Source of the DNA: Ramlibacter monticola
Lineage (GTDB): Bacteria > Pseudomonadota > Gammaproteobacteria > Burkholderiales > Burkholderiaceae_C
Direction: 5' to 3'
Assembly (NCBI RefSeq): GCF_016722785.1
Contig: NZ_JAEQNE010000006.1
Location: 168,501-232,500, forward strand
Length of the DNA: 64,000 bases
The position numbers and the translations under genes were made by a program. The notes under the pieces are model-generated. The model saw only the letters and a list, made by a program, of their open reading frames with translations, was not told where the DNA came from and made no database searches. The stretch's first letter is position 1. Each line of letters opens with the position of its first letter. This document shows, in pieces, positions 56,715-64,000 of the stretch.

Positions 56715-59700
56715 ACGCCCCGCTGCCGCTGGAGATCGCCCGCGAAGCCGCGGGCAACGCCTACGACACCGTCAGCCAGGCCAGCAACGAGGTCGCCGGC
56801 CGGCTGGCCCAGCGGCTGGCCGCCGAGACCCAGGGCGAGGTGCTGTTCTCGCCGGCCGACCGCGGCCGCTACGCCACCGACGCCTCGATCTACCAGGTGG
56901 TGCCGGTCGGCGTGTTCGTGCCGAAGTCGGCCGAGGACGCGCGCATCGCCCTCGACATCTGCCGGGACCTCAAGGTGCCGGTGGTGCCGCGCGGCGGCGG
57001 CACCAGCCAGTGCGGCCAGACGGTGGGCGCCGGCCTCGTCATCGACTTCTCCAAGCACGTGCGCAAGGTGCTCGAGGTGGACGCGGCCCAACGCACCGCC
57101 ACGGTGGAACCGGGCATCGTGCTGGACCACCTCAATGCCCACCTGAAGAAGACCGGCCTCTGGTACCCGGTGGACGTGTCCACCGCGGCGCAGGCCACGC
57201 TGGGCGGCATGGCCGGCAACAACTCCTGCGGCAGCCGCAGCATCGCCTACGGCAACATGGTGCACAACGTGCTGGGCGCGCAGGCCTGGACCTCCGACGG
57301 CCAGCTGCACACCTTCGGCCGCTTCGACGAGGCGGGCGGCGCGGTGCGCGCCCTCGGCGAACGCGTGCGCGACCTGGCGCTGGCGCTGGCCCCCGAGATC
57401 GAGGCGAACTGGCCCAAGGTGCTGCGGCGCGTCGCCGGCTACAACCTCGACGTCTTCCACAACCAGAACGAGAAGCCGTACACGAAGGACGGCAGCGTCA
57501 ACCTGGCGCACCTCCTGGTCGGCAGCGAAGGCACGCTGGCCCTCACCCGCAGCCTCAAGCTGCAGCTGTCGGAGCTCCCGCGGCACAAGGTGCTGGGCGT
57601 GGTGAACTTCCCGACCTTCTACCAGGCGATGGACTCGGCCCAGCACATCGTGAAGCTGGGCACCGACGGCACGCTCACCGCGGTCGAACTGGTCGACCGC
57701 ACGATGATCGACCTGTCGCTGCAGAACCCCGCCTTCGCGCCCACCGTGCGCACGGCCCTGATCGGCCGGCCCGACGCCCTGCTGCTGGTGGAATTCGCCG
57801 GCGCCGACAAGGCGGCGCTGGCGAGGAAGCTGTCCGAGCTCGAACAGCTGATGGGCGACCTGGGCCTGCCCGGCTCGGTGGTCCTGATGTCCGACGAGGC
57901 CCCGCAGAAGAACCTGTGGGAAGTCCGCAAGGCCGGCCTCAACATCATGATGAGCCTCAAGGGCGACGGCAAGCCGGTGTCCTTCATCGAGGACTGCGCG
58001 GTGCCGCTGCAGCACCTGGCGGAATACACCGACGCCCTCACCCAGGTGTTCCGCAAGCACGGCACCAAAGGCACCTGGTACGCGCACGCCTCCGTGGGCA
58101 CGCTGCACGTGCGGCCCATCCTCGACATGCGGCGCAACGGCGCGCCCGAGATGCGCGCCATCGCGGAGGAAGCCTCGGCCCTGGTGCGCAAGTACAAGGG
58201 CGCCTACAGCGGCGAGCATGGCGACGGCCTGTGCCGCGGCGAGTGGATCCGCTGGCAGTTCGGCCCGAAGATCGACGACGCCTTCCGCGAGATCAAGCGG
58301 ATGTTCGACCCGCTGGACCTGCTCTCGCCCAGGCGCATCATCGATCCGCCGCGCATGGACGACACGCGCCTGATGCGCTTCCCGCCCACTTACAAGGTCA
58401 TCCCGCTGCAGCCGGCCCTGGACTGGAGCGCCTGGGACGTGCAGAACGACCCCGCCACGGAAAAGACCACCGCGCCCGGCACCGGCGGCGACCAGGCGAA
58501 GGGCCTCGCCAAGGCCGTGGAGATGTGCAACAACAACGGCCACTGCCGCAAGTTCGACGCCGGCACGATGTGCCCCAGCTACCGCGTCACGCGCGACGAG
58601 AAGCACCTCACGCGCGGCCGCGCCAACACCCTGCGGCTGGCCCTCTCCGGCCAGCTGGGCCCGGACGGCCTGGCGAGCGAGGACGTGCGCGAGGCGCTGG
58701 AACTGTGTGTCAGCTGCAAGGGCTGCAAGCGCGACTGCCCCACGGGCGTGGACATGGCGCGCATGAAGATCGAGTTCCTGGCCGCCGACCGCAGGAAGAA
58801 CGGCTTCTCCCTGAAGGACCGCCTGATCGGCCGCCTGCCCGATTACGCCGCCACCGCCAGCCGCTTCGCCGGCCTGCTGAACCTGCGCAACCGCGTGCCC
58901 CTGCTGGCGAAGCTGGGCGAGAAATTCCTGGGGCTGTCGGCGCAGCGCAGCCTGCCGGAATGGGAAAGCTGCCACTTCTTCCAGGCCGGCGTGCCGGGCG
59001 CCTCGCGCGAGGAACTGCTCGCCGCGCAAAGGCCCGTGGTGCTGTTCGTCGACACCTTCAACGCCTTCTTCGAATCGGCCAACGCCAAGGCCGCCTTCCA
59101 CGTGCTGGCGGCGGCTGGCTACACGGTGCACATCGCCAGCAAGGAAACCGGCGACGGCAAGCACCTGTGCTGCGGCCGCACCTACCTGGCCAGCGGCATG
59201 GTGGACGAAGCCCGCGCCAAGGCGACGGAGTTGGTGGACGCCCTGCACCCGCTGGCGGCCAAGGGCATCCCGGTGGTGGGGCTGGAGCCCTCCTGCCTGC
59301 TCTCCCTGCGCGACGAGTTCACGGCGATGGGCTTCGGCGAACGGGCCCGGGTGCTCGCCGGGCAGGCGCTGCTGCTGGAGGAGTTCCTGGCGCGCGAAGC
59401 CGCGGCCGGCCGGCTGGAAGAACTGCGCGGCAAGCTCAAGCCCCTGGACAAGCCCATCCTGGTGCACGGCCACTGCCACCAGAAAGCTTTCGGCGCGATC
59501 TCGCCGGTGCTGGACGTGCTGAAGCTGGTTCCCGGCGCGCAGCCCCAGCTCATTGAATCGAGCTGCTGCGGCATGGCCGGCAGCTTCGGCTACGAGGCGA
59601 AGCACCACGCCGTGTCGATGCAGATGGCCGAACTGAGCCTGCTGCCCGCCGTGCGCTCGGCGCCGGACGCCCTCGTCGTGGCGGACGGCACCAGCTGCCG

Positions 59701-59776
59701 CCACCAGATCCACGACGGCGCGCAGCGGCAGGCGCTGCATGCGGCGGTGGTGCTGGAGATGGCGCTGCGGGCCTGA
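56711..59776 (+). CDS. FAD/Fe-S D-2-hydroxyacid dehydrogenase (YdiJ-like)
   Basis: 1021 residues: FAD-binding domain (VPVVPRGGGTSQCGQTVGAG, ATLGGMAGNNSCGSRSIAYGN), FAD-oxidase C-terminal domain (YSGEHGDGLCRGEWIRWQFG), two Fe-S motifs (CNNNGHCRKFDAGTMCPSYR; CVSCKGCKRDCPTGVDM) and C-terminal CCG repeats (CCGRTYLASGM, SCCGMAGSFGYE). Length and order match YdiJ, a D-2-hydroxyglutarate dehydrogenase, and resemble fused GlcD-GlcF. Beside a glyoxylate aminotransferase, glycolate or D-lactate are also possible substrates. The GTG overlaps the GntR stop (GTGA), making them one operon. Confidence 0.93.
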   Translation: MNAPLPLEIAREAAGNAYDTVSQASNEVAGRLAQRLAAETQGEVLFSPADRGRYATDASIYQVVPVGVFVPKSAEDARIALDICRDLKVPVVPRGGGTSQCGQTVGAGLVIDFSKHVRKVLEVDAAQRTATVEPGIVLDHLNAHLKKTGLWYPVDVSTAAQATLGGMAGNNSCGSRSIAYGNMVHNVLGAQAWTSDGQLHTFGRFDEAGGAVRALGERVRDLALALAPEIEANWPKVLRRVAGYNLDVFHNQNEKPYTKDGSVNLAHLLVGSEGTLALTRSLKLQLSELPRHKVLGVVNFPTFYQAMDSAQHIVKLGTDGTLTAVELVDRTMIDLSLQNPAFAPTVRTALIGRPDALLLVEFAGADKAALARKLSELEQLMGDLGLPGSVVLMSDEAPQKNLWEVRKAGLNIMMSLKGDGKPVSFIEDCAVPLQHLAEYTDALTQVFRKHGTKGTWYAHASVGTLHVRPILDMRRNGAPEMRAIAEEASALVRKYKGAYSGEHGDGLCRGEWIRWQFGPKIDDAFREIKRMFDPLDLLSPRRIIDPPRMDDTRLMRFPPTYKVIPLQPALDWSAWDVQNDPATEKTTAPGTGGDQAKGLAKAVEMCNNNGHCRKFDAGTMCPSYRVTRDEKHLTRGRANTLRLALSGQLGPDGLASEDVREALELCVSCKGCKRDCPTGVDMARMKIEFLAADRRKNGFSLKDRLIGRLPDYAATASRFAGLLNLRNRVPLLAKLGEKFLGLSAQRSLPEWESCHFFQAGVPGASREELLAAQRPVVLFVDTFNAFFESANAKAAFHVLAAAGYTVHIASKETGDGKHLCCGRTYLASGMVDEARAKATELVDALHPLAAKGIPVVGLEPSCLLSLRDEFTAMGFGERARVLAGQALLLEEFLAREAAAGRLEELRGKLKPLDKPILVHGHCHQKAFGAISPVLDVLKLVPGAQPQLIESSCCGMAGSFGYEAKHHAVSMQMAELSLLPAVRSAPDALVVADGTSCRHQIHDGAQRQALHAAVVLEMALRA

Positions 59777-59859
59777 GCCGTCCGGGGCGGGCGGGCGCGC
59801 AGGGTCGCATCGGGCACACATCCCGTGCGAACCCGGCCGTGCGCGGGCACAATGGGGAC

Positions 59860-60312
59860 GTGACCTCATCCTGCACCATCCGCGCCGCCCTCCCCTCGGA
59901 CGAAGCTGCCTGGCGCCGGATGTGGCGCGGCTACTGCGACTTCTACCGCGCCCAGGTGCCGGAGGAAACCACCCGCAGGACCTGGAGCCGCATCCTCGAT
60001 CCCGATTCCGCCGTCATGTGCATCGTGGCGGAGGTCGATGGCCAGGTGTACGGATTCGCCAACTGCGTCGTGCACGAGAACACCTGGGAGACGCAGCCGG
60101 TCTGCTACCTCGAAGACCTGTTCGTCATGCCGTCCGCCCGCGGCCACGGGCTGGGCACCGCCCTGATCGAGTGGCTGCGCAACGCCATGCGCGCCGAGGG
60201 CTGGGCCCGCCTGTACTGGACGACCAAGGCGGACAACGCCCCGGCCCGGCGCCTGTATGACCGCTTCACGCAGGCGGACGGCTTCGTCCGCTACGTGATC
60301 CGGCAGAAATGA
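59860..60312 (+). CDS. GNAT-family N-acetyltransferase
   Basis: 150 residues with the GNAT fold: IRAALPSDEAAWRRMWRGYCDFY, CYLEDLFVMPSARGHGLGTALIEWL (acetyl-CoA-binding R/Q-x-x-G-x-G/A as ARGHGLG) and YWTTKADNAPARRLYDRF. Acceptor unknown. GTG at 59860 is taken as start; another GTG at 59839 is possible. The stop overlaps the kinase gene by 4 bases. Confidence 0.88.
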   Translation: MTSSCTIRAALPSDEAAWRRMWRGYCDFYRAQVPEETTRRTWSRILDPDSAVMCIVAEVDGQVYGFANCVVHENTWETQPVCYLEDLFVMPSARGHGLGTALIEWLRNAMRAEGWARLYWTTKADNAPARRLYDRFTQADGFVRYVIRQK

Positions 60313-62558
60313 GGCCCGGCCGCCCGCGACGAACGCTGCGCTTCCGGCTGTTCCTGCTGGCCGCGAGCGGGCTGCTGCCCCTGGCCATCGTGGCGGGCAT
60401 CGTGCTGGCGTGGCTCAGCGCCGAGCGCCAGCGGGATGCGCGCGAGAACGCGCTGGCGGTGTCGCGCGCGATGGCCACCGCCGTCGACGCGGAGCTCCGC
60501 GCCACCCTCGGCGTGCTGCAAAGCCTGGCGCTCTCCGACGAACTGGCGCCCGCCCACCTGCGCCGCTTCCATGCCCTGGCGCGCCGGGTGGCCGAAGCCC
60601 AGGGCTGGCGCTCCATCGTGCTGGCCGATCACCAGGGTCGTATCCTGCTGAATTCGTCCATGGACCCCGACGCGGCCAACCCGGCGCCGGTCGAACCCGG
60701 CAGCATGCGCCTCGCGATCGAGAAACGCCAGCCGGTGGTGGGCGACGTGGCGCGCGGCCCCCTGCGCCTGCCGGCGTTCGCGGTGCGCCTGCCGGTGGAG
60801 AAAGACGGCGAGCTGCGCTACGTTCTCTCGGCCGTGATTCCCACGGAGCACGTCCTCACCGTGCTGATGAGGCAGCAGATCCCCGCCACCTCCGTGGTCT
60901 CGGTGTTCGACCGCCGGCTGCAACGGGTGGCGCGCTCGCGCCCCCATCCCACCGAGAGACCGCCCGCCTCCCTGCAGGCGCTGCTGGAGAAGGGCAACCC
61001 GGAAGGCATGGGCACCACCTTCACCCTGGACGGCGTGCGCAGCCAGACCGGCTATACGCGCCTGGCGGCCTGGGGCTGGGTGGTCGCGACCAGCATCGCC
61101 GCGGCCGACGCCGGCACCGGCGTGTACGAGGCGCTGGGCGCGGTGGCCGCGGGCCTGTTCGCCTCGCTGGCGCTGGCGGCCATTCTCGCCTGGTACTTCG
61201 CGCGCGACGTCGCGGACCCGATCGACGCCCTCAAGGCCGCGGCCGGGGCGCTCGGGCGCGGCGATCCGGTGCACCTGCCGCGGCTCGACATCGCGGAGCT
61301 GCAGGAGGTCGGCGCGGCCCTGGAACACGCCTCCACCGACCGGGACTGCGCCGCGCAGGAACGCCGCGCCGCCGAAGCCGAACGCGAGACCCTGCTCGCC
61401 CGCGCCACCGAGGCGCTGCAGCGGGCCGAGGAGGCCGGCCATGCCAAGGACGAATTCCTGGCGATGCTCGGCCACGAACTGCGCAATCCGCTGGCGCCGA
61501 TGTCGACGGCCCTGCACCTGATGGCGCGCAAGGGCGATCCCGGCACGCAGCGCGAGCGCGAGGTGATGGAGCGCCAGGTCGCCCACATGAAGCGCCTCGT
61601 CGACGACCTGCTCGACGTCTCGCGCATCACCGGCAAGCGGCTCGAGATGCGCCTGCAGCCGCTGCACCTGGCCACCCTCGTGCGCCACGCCGCCAGCGCG
61701 GTCCAGCCGGTGCTCGGGCTGCGCCACCTGGACCTCCGGATCGACGGCGGGGCCGAGGCCCTCTGGGTCGCGGGCGACGAGGTGCGGCTCGCGCAGGTGC
61801 TCAACAACCTGCTCGGCAACGCAATCAAGTTCACCGGTCCCGAAGGCGCGATCACCCTGGGGCTCGCGCAGGCCGGCGCCGAAGCGCGGATCACGGTCGC
61901 GGACGACGGCGTCGGCATGCCGCCCGAAGTGCTGAAGCACGTGTTCGACCAGTTCTACCAGGCTCCGCAGGGCGTGGACCGCTCGCGCGGCGGGCTCGGG
62001 CTGGGCCTCGCCATCGTGCGCAGCCTGCTCGAGATGCACGGCGGCGGGGTGGAAGTGGCGAGCGCGGGCGCCGGCCGCGGCAGCACCTTCACGGTGCGCC
62101 TGCCGGTGGCCGCCGCCCCGCCCGAGGCAGCCGCCGCGGCAGAGGCGGGCCTGGCGCCCCCCTACCGCCAGCGGGGCCGCATCCTGCTGGTGGAAGACAA
62201 CCGCGATGCCGCCGACACCGCGGCCGTGCTGCTCGAACTGTCGGGCCTGGAAGTCCAGGTGGCGTACGACCCCGGCGTCGCACTGAGCATGCTGGAGCGC
62301 TTCCCGCCCGACGTCGCGGTGCTCGACATCGGCCTGCCCGGCATGAACGGCTACGAGCTGGCCGGGCGGTTGAAGGCGCACCCCAATGGCAGGAACTGCT
62401 ATCTTGTGGCGCTGACCGGGTACGGCACCGCGTCGGACCTCGCCCGTGCGCGCGCGGCCGGCTTCCGCCAGCACCTGGTCAAACCCGCGGCACCGGATGC
62501 GCTGCTGGAGGCGATCCGGGAGGGCCTGCGGGAGAACACGGACAGGAGATCCCCATGA
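60309..62558 (+). CDS. Hybrid sensor histidine kinase/response regulator
   Basis: 749 residues. Two membrane segments (about 13-35 and 275-298) enclose a periplasmic dCache/CHASE-like sensor; then a HAMP-like linker, HisKA with phospho-acceptor His389 ([12 protein letters not shown]), HATPase ([48 protein letters not shown]) and a receiver domain with Asp673 ([17 protein letters not shown]). It signals by phosphorelay; no separate output protein is adjacent. Overlap with the acetyltransferase gene suggests a joint unit. Confidence 0.93.
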   Translation: MRPGRPRRTLRFRLFLLAASGLLPLAIVAGIVLAWLSAERQRDARENALAVSRAMATAVDAELRATLGVLQSLALSDELAPAHLRRFHALARRVAEAQGWRSIVLADHQGRILLNSSMDPDAANPAPVEPGSMRLAIEKRQPVVGDVARGPLRLPAFAVRLPVEKDGELRYVLSAVIPTEHVLTVLMRQQIPATSVVSVFDRRLQRVARSRPHPTERPPASLQALLEKGNPEGMGTTFTLDGVRSQTGYTRLAAWGWVVATSIAAADAGTGVYEALGAVAAGLFASLALAAILAWYFARDVADPIDALKAAAGALGRGDPVHLPRLDIAELQEVGAALEHASTDRDCAAQERRAAEAERETLLARATEALQRAEEAGHAKDEFLAMLGHELRNPLAPMSTALHLMARKGDPGTQREREVMERQVAHMKRLVDDLLDVSRITGKRLEMRLQPLHLATLVRHAASAVQPVLGLRHLDLRIDGGAEALWVAGDEVRLAQVLNNLLGNAIKFTGPEGAITLGLAQAGAEARITVADDGVGMPPEVLKHVFDQFYQAPQGVDRSRGGLGLGLAIVRSLLEMHGGGVEVASAGAGRGSTFTVRLPVAAAPPEAAAAAEAGLAPPYRQRGRILLVEDNRDAADTAAVLLELSGLEVQVAYDPGVALSMLERFPPDVAVLDIGLPGMNGYELAGRLKAHPNGRNCYLVALTGYGTASDLARARAAGFRQHLVKPAAPDALLEAIREGLRENTDRRSP

Positions 62559-63166
62559 CCTTGCACCGTCGCCAGTTCCTCCATGCACTCGCCTTCGCCG
62601 CGGCCTCGCCCGCCATCGCGGTCGCGCAGCAGCCTCGCACCACGCGCCTGCGCGGCACCGTGGAGGCGATCTCCGACTCGAAGCTGACCCTGCTCGAACG
62701 CAGCGGCCAGCGCATGGAACTCGCACTGTCCCCCAACTGGATCGTCACCGAGGTCTATCCGGTGAAGCTGGAAGACGTGAAGGCCGGCAGCTTCGTCGGC
62801 GTGGGCGGCATGCCGCAGCCCGATGGCAGCCAGCGCGCCATCGCCGTGGTGCTGTTTCCCGAAACCATGCGGGGCACCGGCGAGGGCCACTATCCGTTCG
62901 ACTTCCTGCCACAAAGCACCATGACCAATGCGACCGTGGCCGACGTCGCGAAGTCGCCCACGGGCGAGCGGCTGGAACTTAAGTACAAGGATGGCCAGAA
63001 GACCATCATCGTGCCGCCCGAAGCGCCGATCGTGAGCCTGCGCCCCGGCGAGCGCGGCATGGTGCAGGCCGGCCAACGCGTGGCCGCCGTCGTGCAGGAC
63101 GTCAACGGCACGCCCACCGTGGTGCGCGTGAACGCCGGCCGCAACGGCTTCGCCCCTCCCTACTGA
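62555..63166 (+). CDS. Exported small beta-rich protein (DUF5666-like)
   Basis: 203 residues with a probable Tat signal (HRRQFLHALAFAAASPAIAVAQ) and a beta-rich remainder (TTRLRGTVEAISDSKLTLLERSGQRMELAL; VKAGSFVGVGG; VAAVVQDVNGTPTVVRVNAGRNG), resembling OB-like DUF5666 proteins. The start overlaps the kinase stop (ATGA), so it may be linked to the sensor's signal. Function unknown. Confidence 0.8.
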   Translation: MTLHRRQFLHALAFAAASPAIAVAQQPRTTRLRGTVEAISDSKLTLLERSGQRMELALSPNWIVTEVYPVKLEDVKAGSFVGVGGMPQPDGSQRAIAVVLFPETMRGTGEGHYPFDFLPQSTMTNATVADVAKSPTGERLELKYKDGQKTIIVPPEAPIVSLRPGERGMVQAGQRVAAVVQDVNGTPTVVRVNAGRNGFAPPY

Positions 63167-63181
63167 GAAGAAGGAACGACC

Positions 63182-63844
63182 CTGACCGAAGCCCGGCTGC
63201 GTGAAGAGATCTGCCGCGTGGGCAGGAGCCTGTTCGAGCGCGGCTACGTGCACGCCACTGCCGGCAACATCAGCGCGCGCCTGGACGACGGCTTCCTGAT
63301 CACGCCGACCGACGCCTGCCTCGGCTTCCTCGAGCCGGAGGCGCTGGCGAAGGTGGACCTGCAGGGGCGGCAGGTGGGCGGCGCACCGGCCAGCAAGACG
63401 CTGATGCTGCACCGGCGCATCTATGCGGCGCACGCCGCGCCCGCGGCGGCGCCGCGCTGCATCATCCACACGCACAGCACCCACTGCGTGGCGCTGACGC
63501 TCGGCGACCCGCAGGGCGAACTGCTGCCGCCCATTACTCCTTATTTCGTAATGAAGGTGGGGCACGTGCCCGTTGTTCCCTACCACCGCCCTGGCGCGCC
63601 GGAAGCGGCCGAGGCCGTGGCCTCGCTGATCACCCGCTACGCCGGCCGGGGCACGCCCTTGCGCGCCGTGATGCTCACGCGGCTGGGGCCCAACGTCTGG
63701 CACGACTCGCCCGCGCAGGCGATGGCCGTGCTGGAGGAGCTGGAGGAGACGGCGAAGCTCTGGGCGATCGCCGATCCGAAGCCGCATCCCCTCGGGGAGG
63801 ACGCGCTCGACCAGCTGCGCATTGCATTCGGCGCGCGCTGGTGA
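63182..63844 (+). CDS. Class II aldolase/adducin-family protein (OtnC-like), apparent CTG start
   Basis: 220 residues of the class II aldolase fold: SLFERGYVHATAGNISARLDDGFLITPT and the zinc His cluster IIHTHSTHCVALTL. It resembles 3-oxo-tetronate-4-phosphate decarboxylases and fuculose-phosphate aldolases; the substrate is unproven. The domain's normal N-terminus (TEARLREEICRVGRSLF) begins upstream of the first GTG at 63218. AAGGA (63171-63175) lies 6 bases before CTG at 63182, which is taken as start. Confidence 0.85.
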   Translation: MTEARLREEICRVGRSLFERGYVHATAGNISARLDDGFLITPTDACLGFLEPEALAKVDLQGRQVGGAPASKTLMLHRRIYAAHAAPAAAPRCIIHTHSTHCVALTLGDPQGELLPPITPYFVMKVGHVPVVPYHRPGAPEAAEAVASLITRYAGRGTPLRAVMLTRLGPNVWHDSPAQAMAVLEELEETAKLWAIADPKPHPLGEDALDQLRIAFGARW

Positions 63845-64000
63845 ACGCGGGCCCCGAAGGGCAGCGACACAAGCGATTACATCTTTCTCCCGATGGTGGG
63901 AGTCCAACGGCACCTTCGTTCATCGGTGCGGCGAGGAAGCCTCTCTACACTCGCGTCCACGCCCCTTCGCGGGCGCAGCTCGCCCCTCTTTCCTCCGCCC
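63845..64000. other. Right-edge stretch without recognised gene
   Basis: 156 bases after the aldolase gene with no frame or RNA that I can support; probably the intergenic region before a gene beyond the window. Confidence 0.4.

Noticed and set aside
1..64000. tRNA genes, CRISPR arrays, prophage or complete insertion sequences
   Set aside because: No tRNA-like cloverleaf, spaced direct-repeat array, phage structural gene or transposase was recognised in any frame.

Overview
The window is chromosomal DNA from a very GC-rich proteobacterium. Several things point to the Burkholderiales, most likely Comamonadaceae (Ramlibacter/Variovorax-like): many Bug/TctC-type periplasmic binding proteins, the zapA-6S RNA arrangement, a cobalamin salvage operon with btuB and several BtuF-like proteins, and an aerobic oxalate/formate gene set. 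No tRNA, rRNA, prophage or CRISPR was seen. Codons are almost entirely G/C at the third position, so most long antisense reading frames are shadows.

Layout. 1-3835 (minus): end of an MdtAB-like RND efflux operon; the permease runs off the left edge. 4060-5155 (minus): a methyltransferase and a universal stress protein. 5276-16100 (minus): a compact cobalamin salvage operon, read as btuB - cytosolic-looking B12-binding protein - cobU - btuF-like - cobT - cobS - cobC - btuF - btuC - btuD - cobQ, preceded by a clear cobalamin riboswitch (about 16185-16415). 16460-17551: zapB-like gene, zapA, a palindromic repeat and a 6S RNA gene. 17552-20573: TauE-type exporter, a formyltransferase-fold protein, a CbbR-like LysR regulator and a small unknown protein.

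20888-37376 is an oxalate/formate region: a tripartite tricarboxylate-type transporter (tctCBA), a cytidylate-kinase-like/BON fusion, an oxalate:formate antiporter, a Crp/Fnr-family regulator, oxalyl-CoA decarboxylase, formyl-CoA:oxalate CoA-transferase, an NDP-forming acyl-CoA ligase and an NAD-dependent formate dehydrogenase (fused FdsG-FdsB, then FdsA). Near-identical FNR-type palindromes (TTGACCGCAGTCAA and one variant) lie upstream of tctC, oxlT and oxc, and the regulator's recognition helix carries the E-x-x-S-R pattern expected for a TTGA half-site. This suggests a single local regulon in which oxalate is imported, activated, decarboxylated to formyl-CoA and oxidised via formate to CO2 and NADH.

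37647-46973: small unknown genes, a DUF3108 protein, then a tight minus-strand operon for CoA-linked degradation (FadB/PimF-like fusion, two acyl-CoA dehydrogenases, a CaiB-type CoA-transferase, two orphan Bug proteins) with a divergent LysR gene at 47078. 48059-51027: a RimK-like ATP-grasp protein and a leucyl aminopeptidase, ended by a 269-bp MITE-like element inserted exactly in the TA shared by two convergent stop codons. 51295-55912 (minus): monooxygenase-fold protein, alpha/beta hydrolase, zinc-motif protein, enoyl-CoA hydratase, Bug protein, serine-glyoxylate-type aminotransferase. 56031-59776: a GntR regulator with twin operators and a YdiJ-type FAD/Fe-S dehydrogenase. 59860-63844: acetyltransferase, hybrid histidine kinase, a secreted small protein and a class II aldolase.
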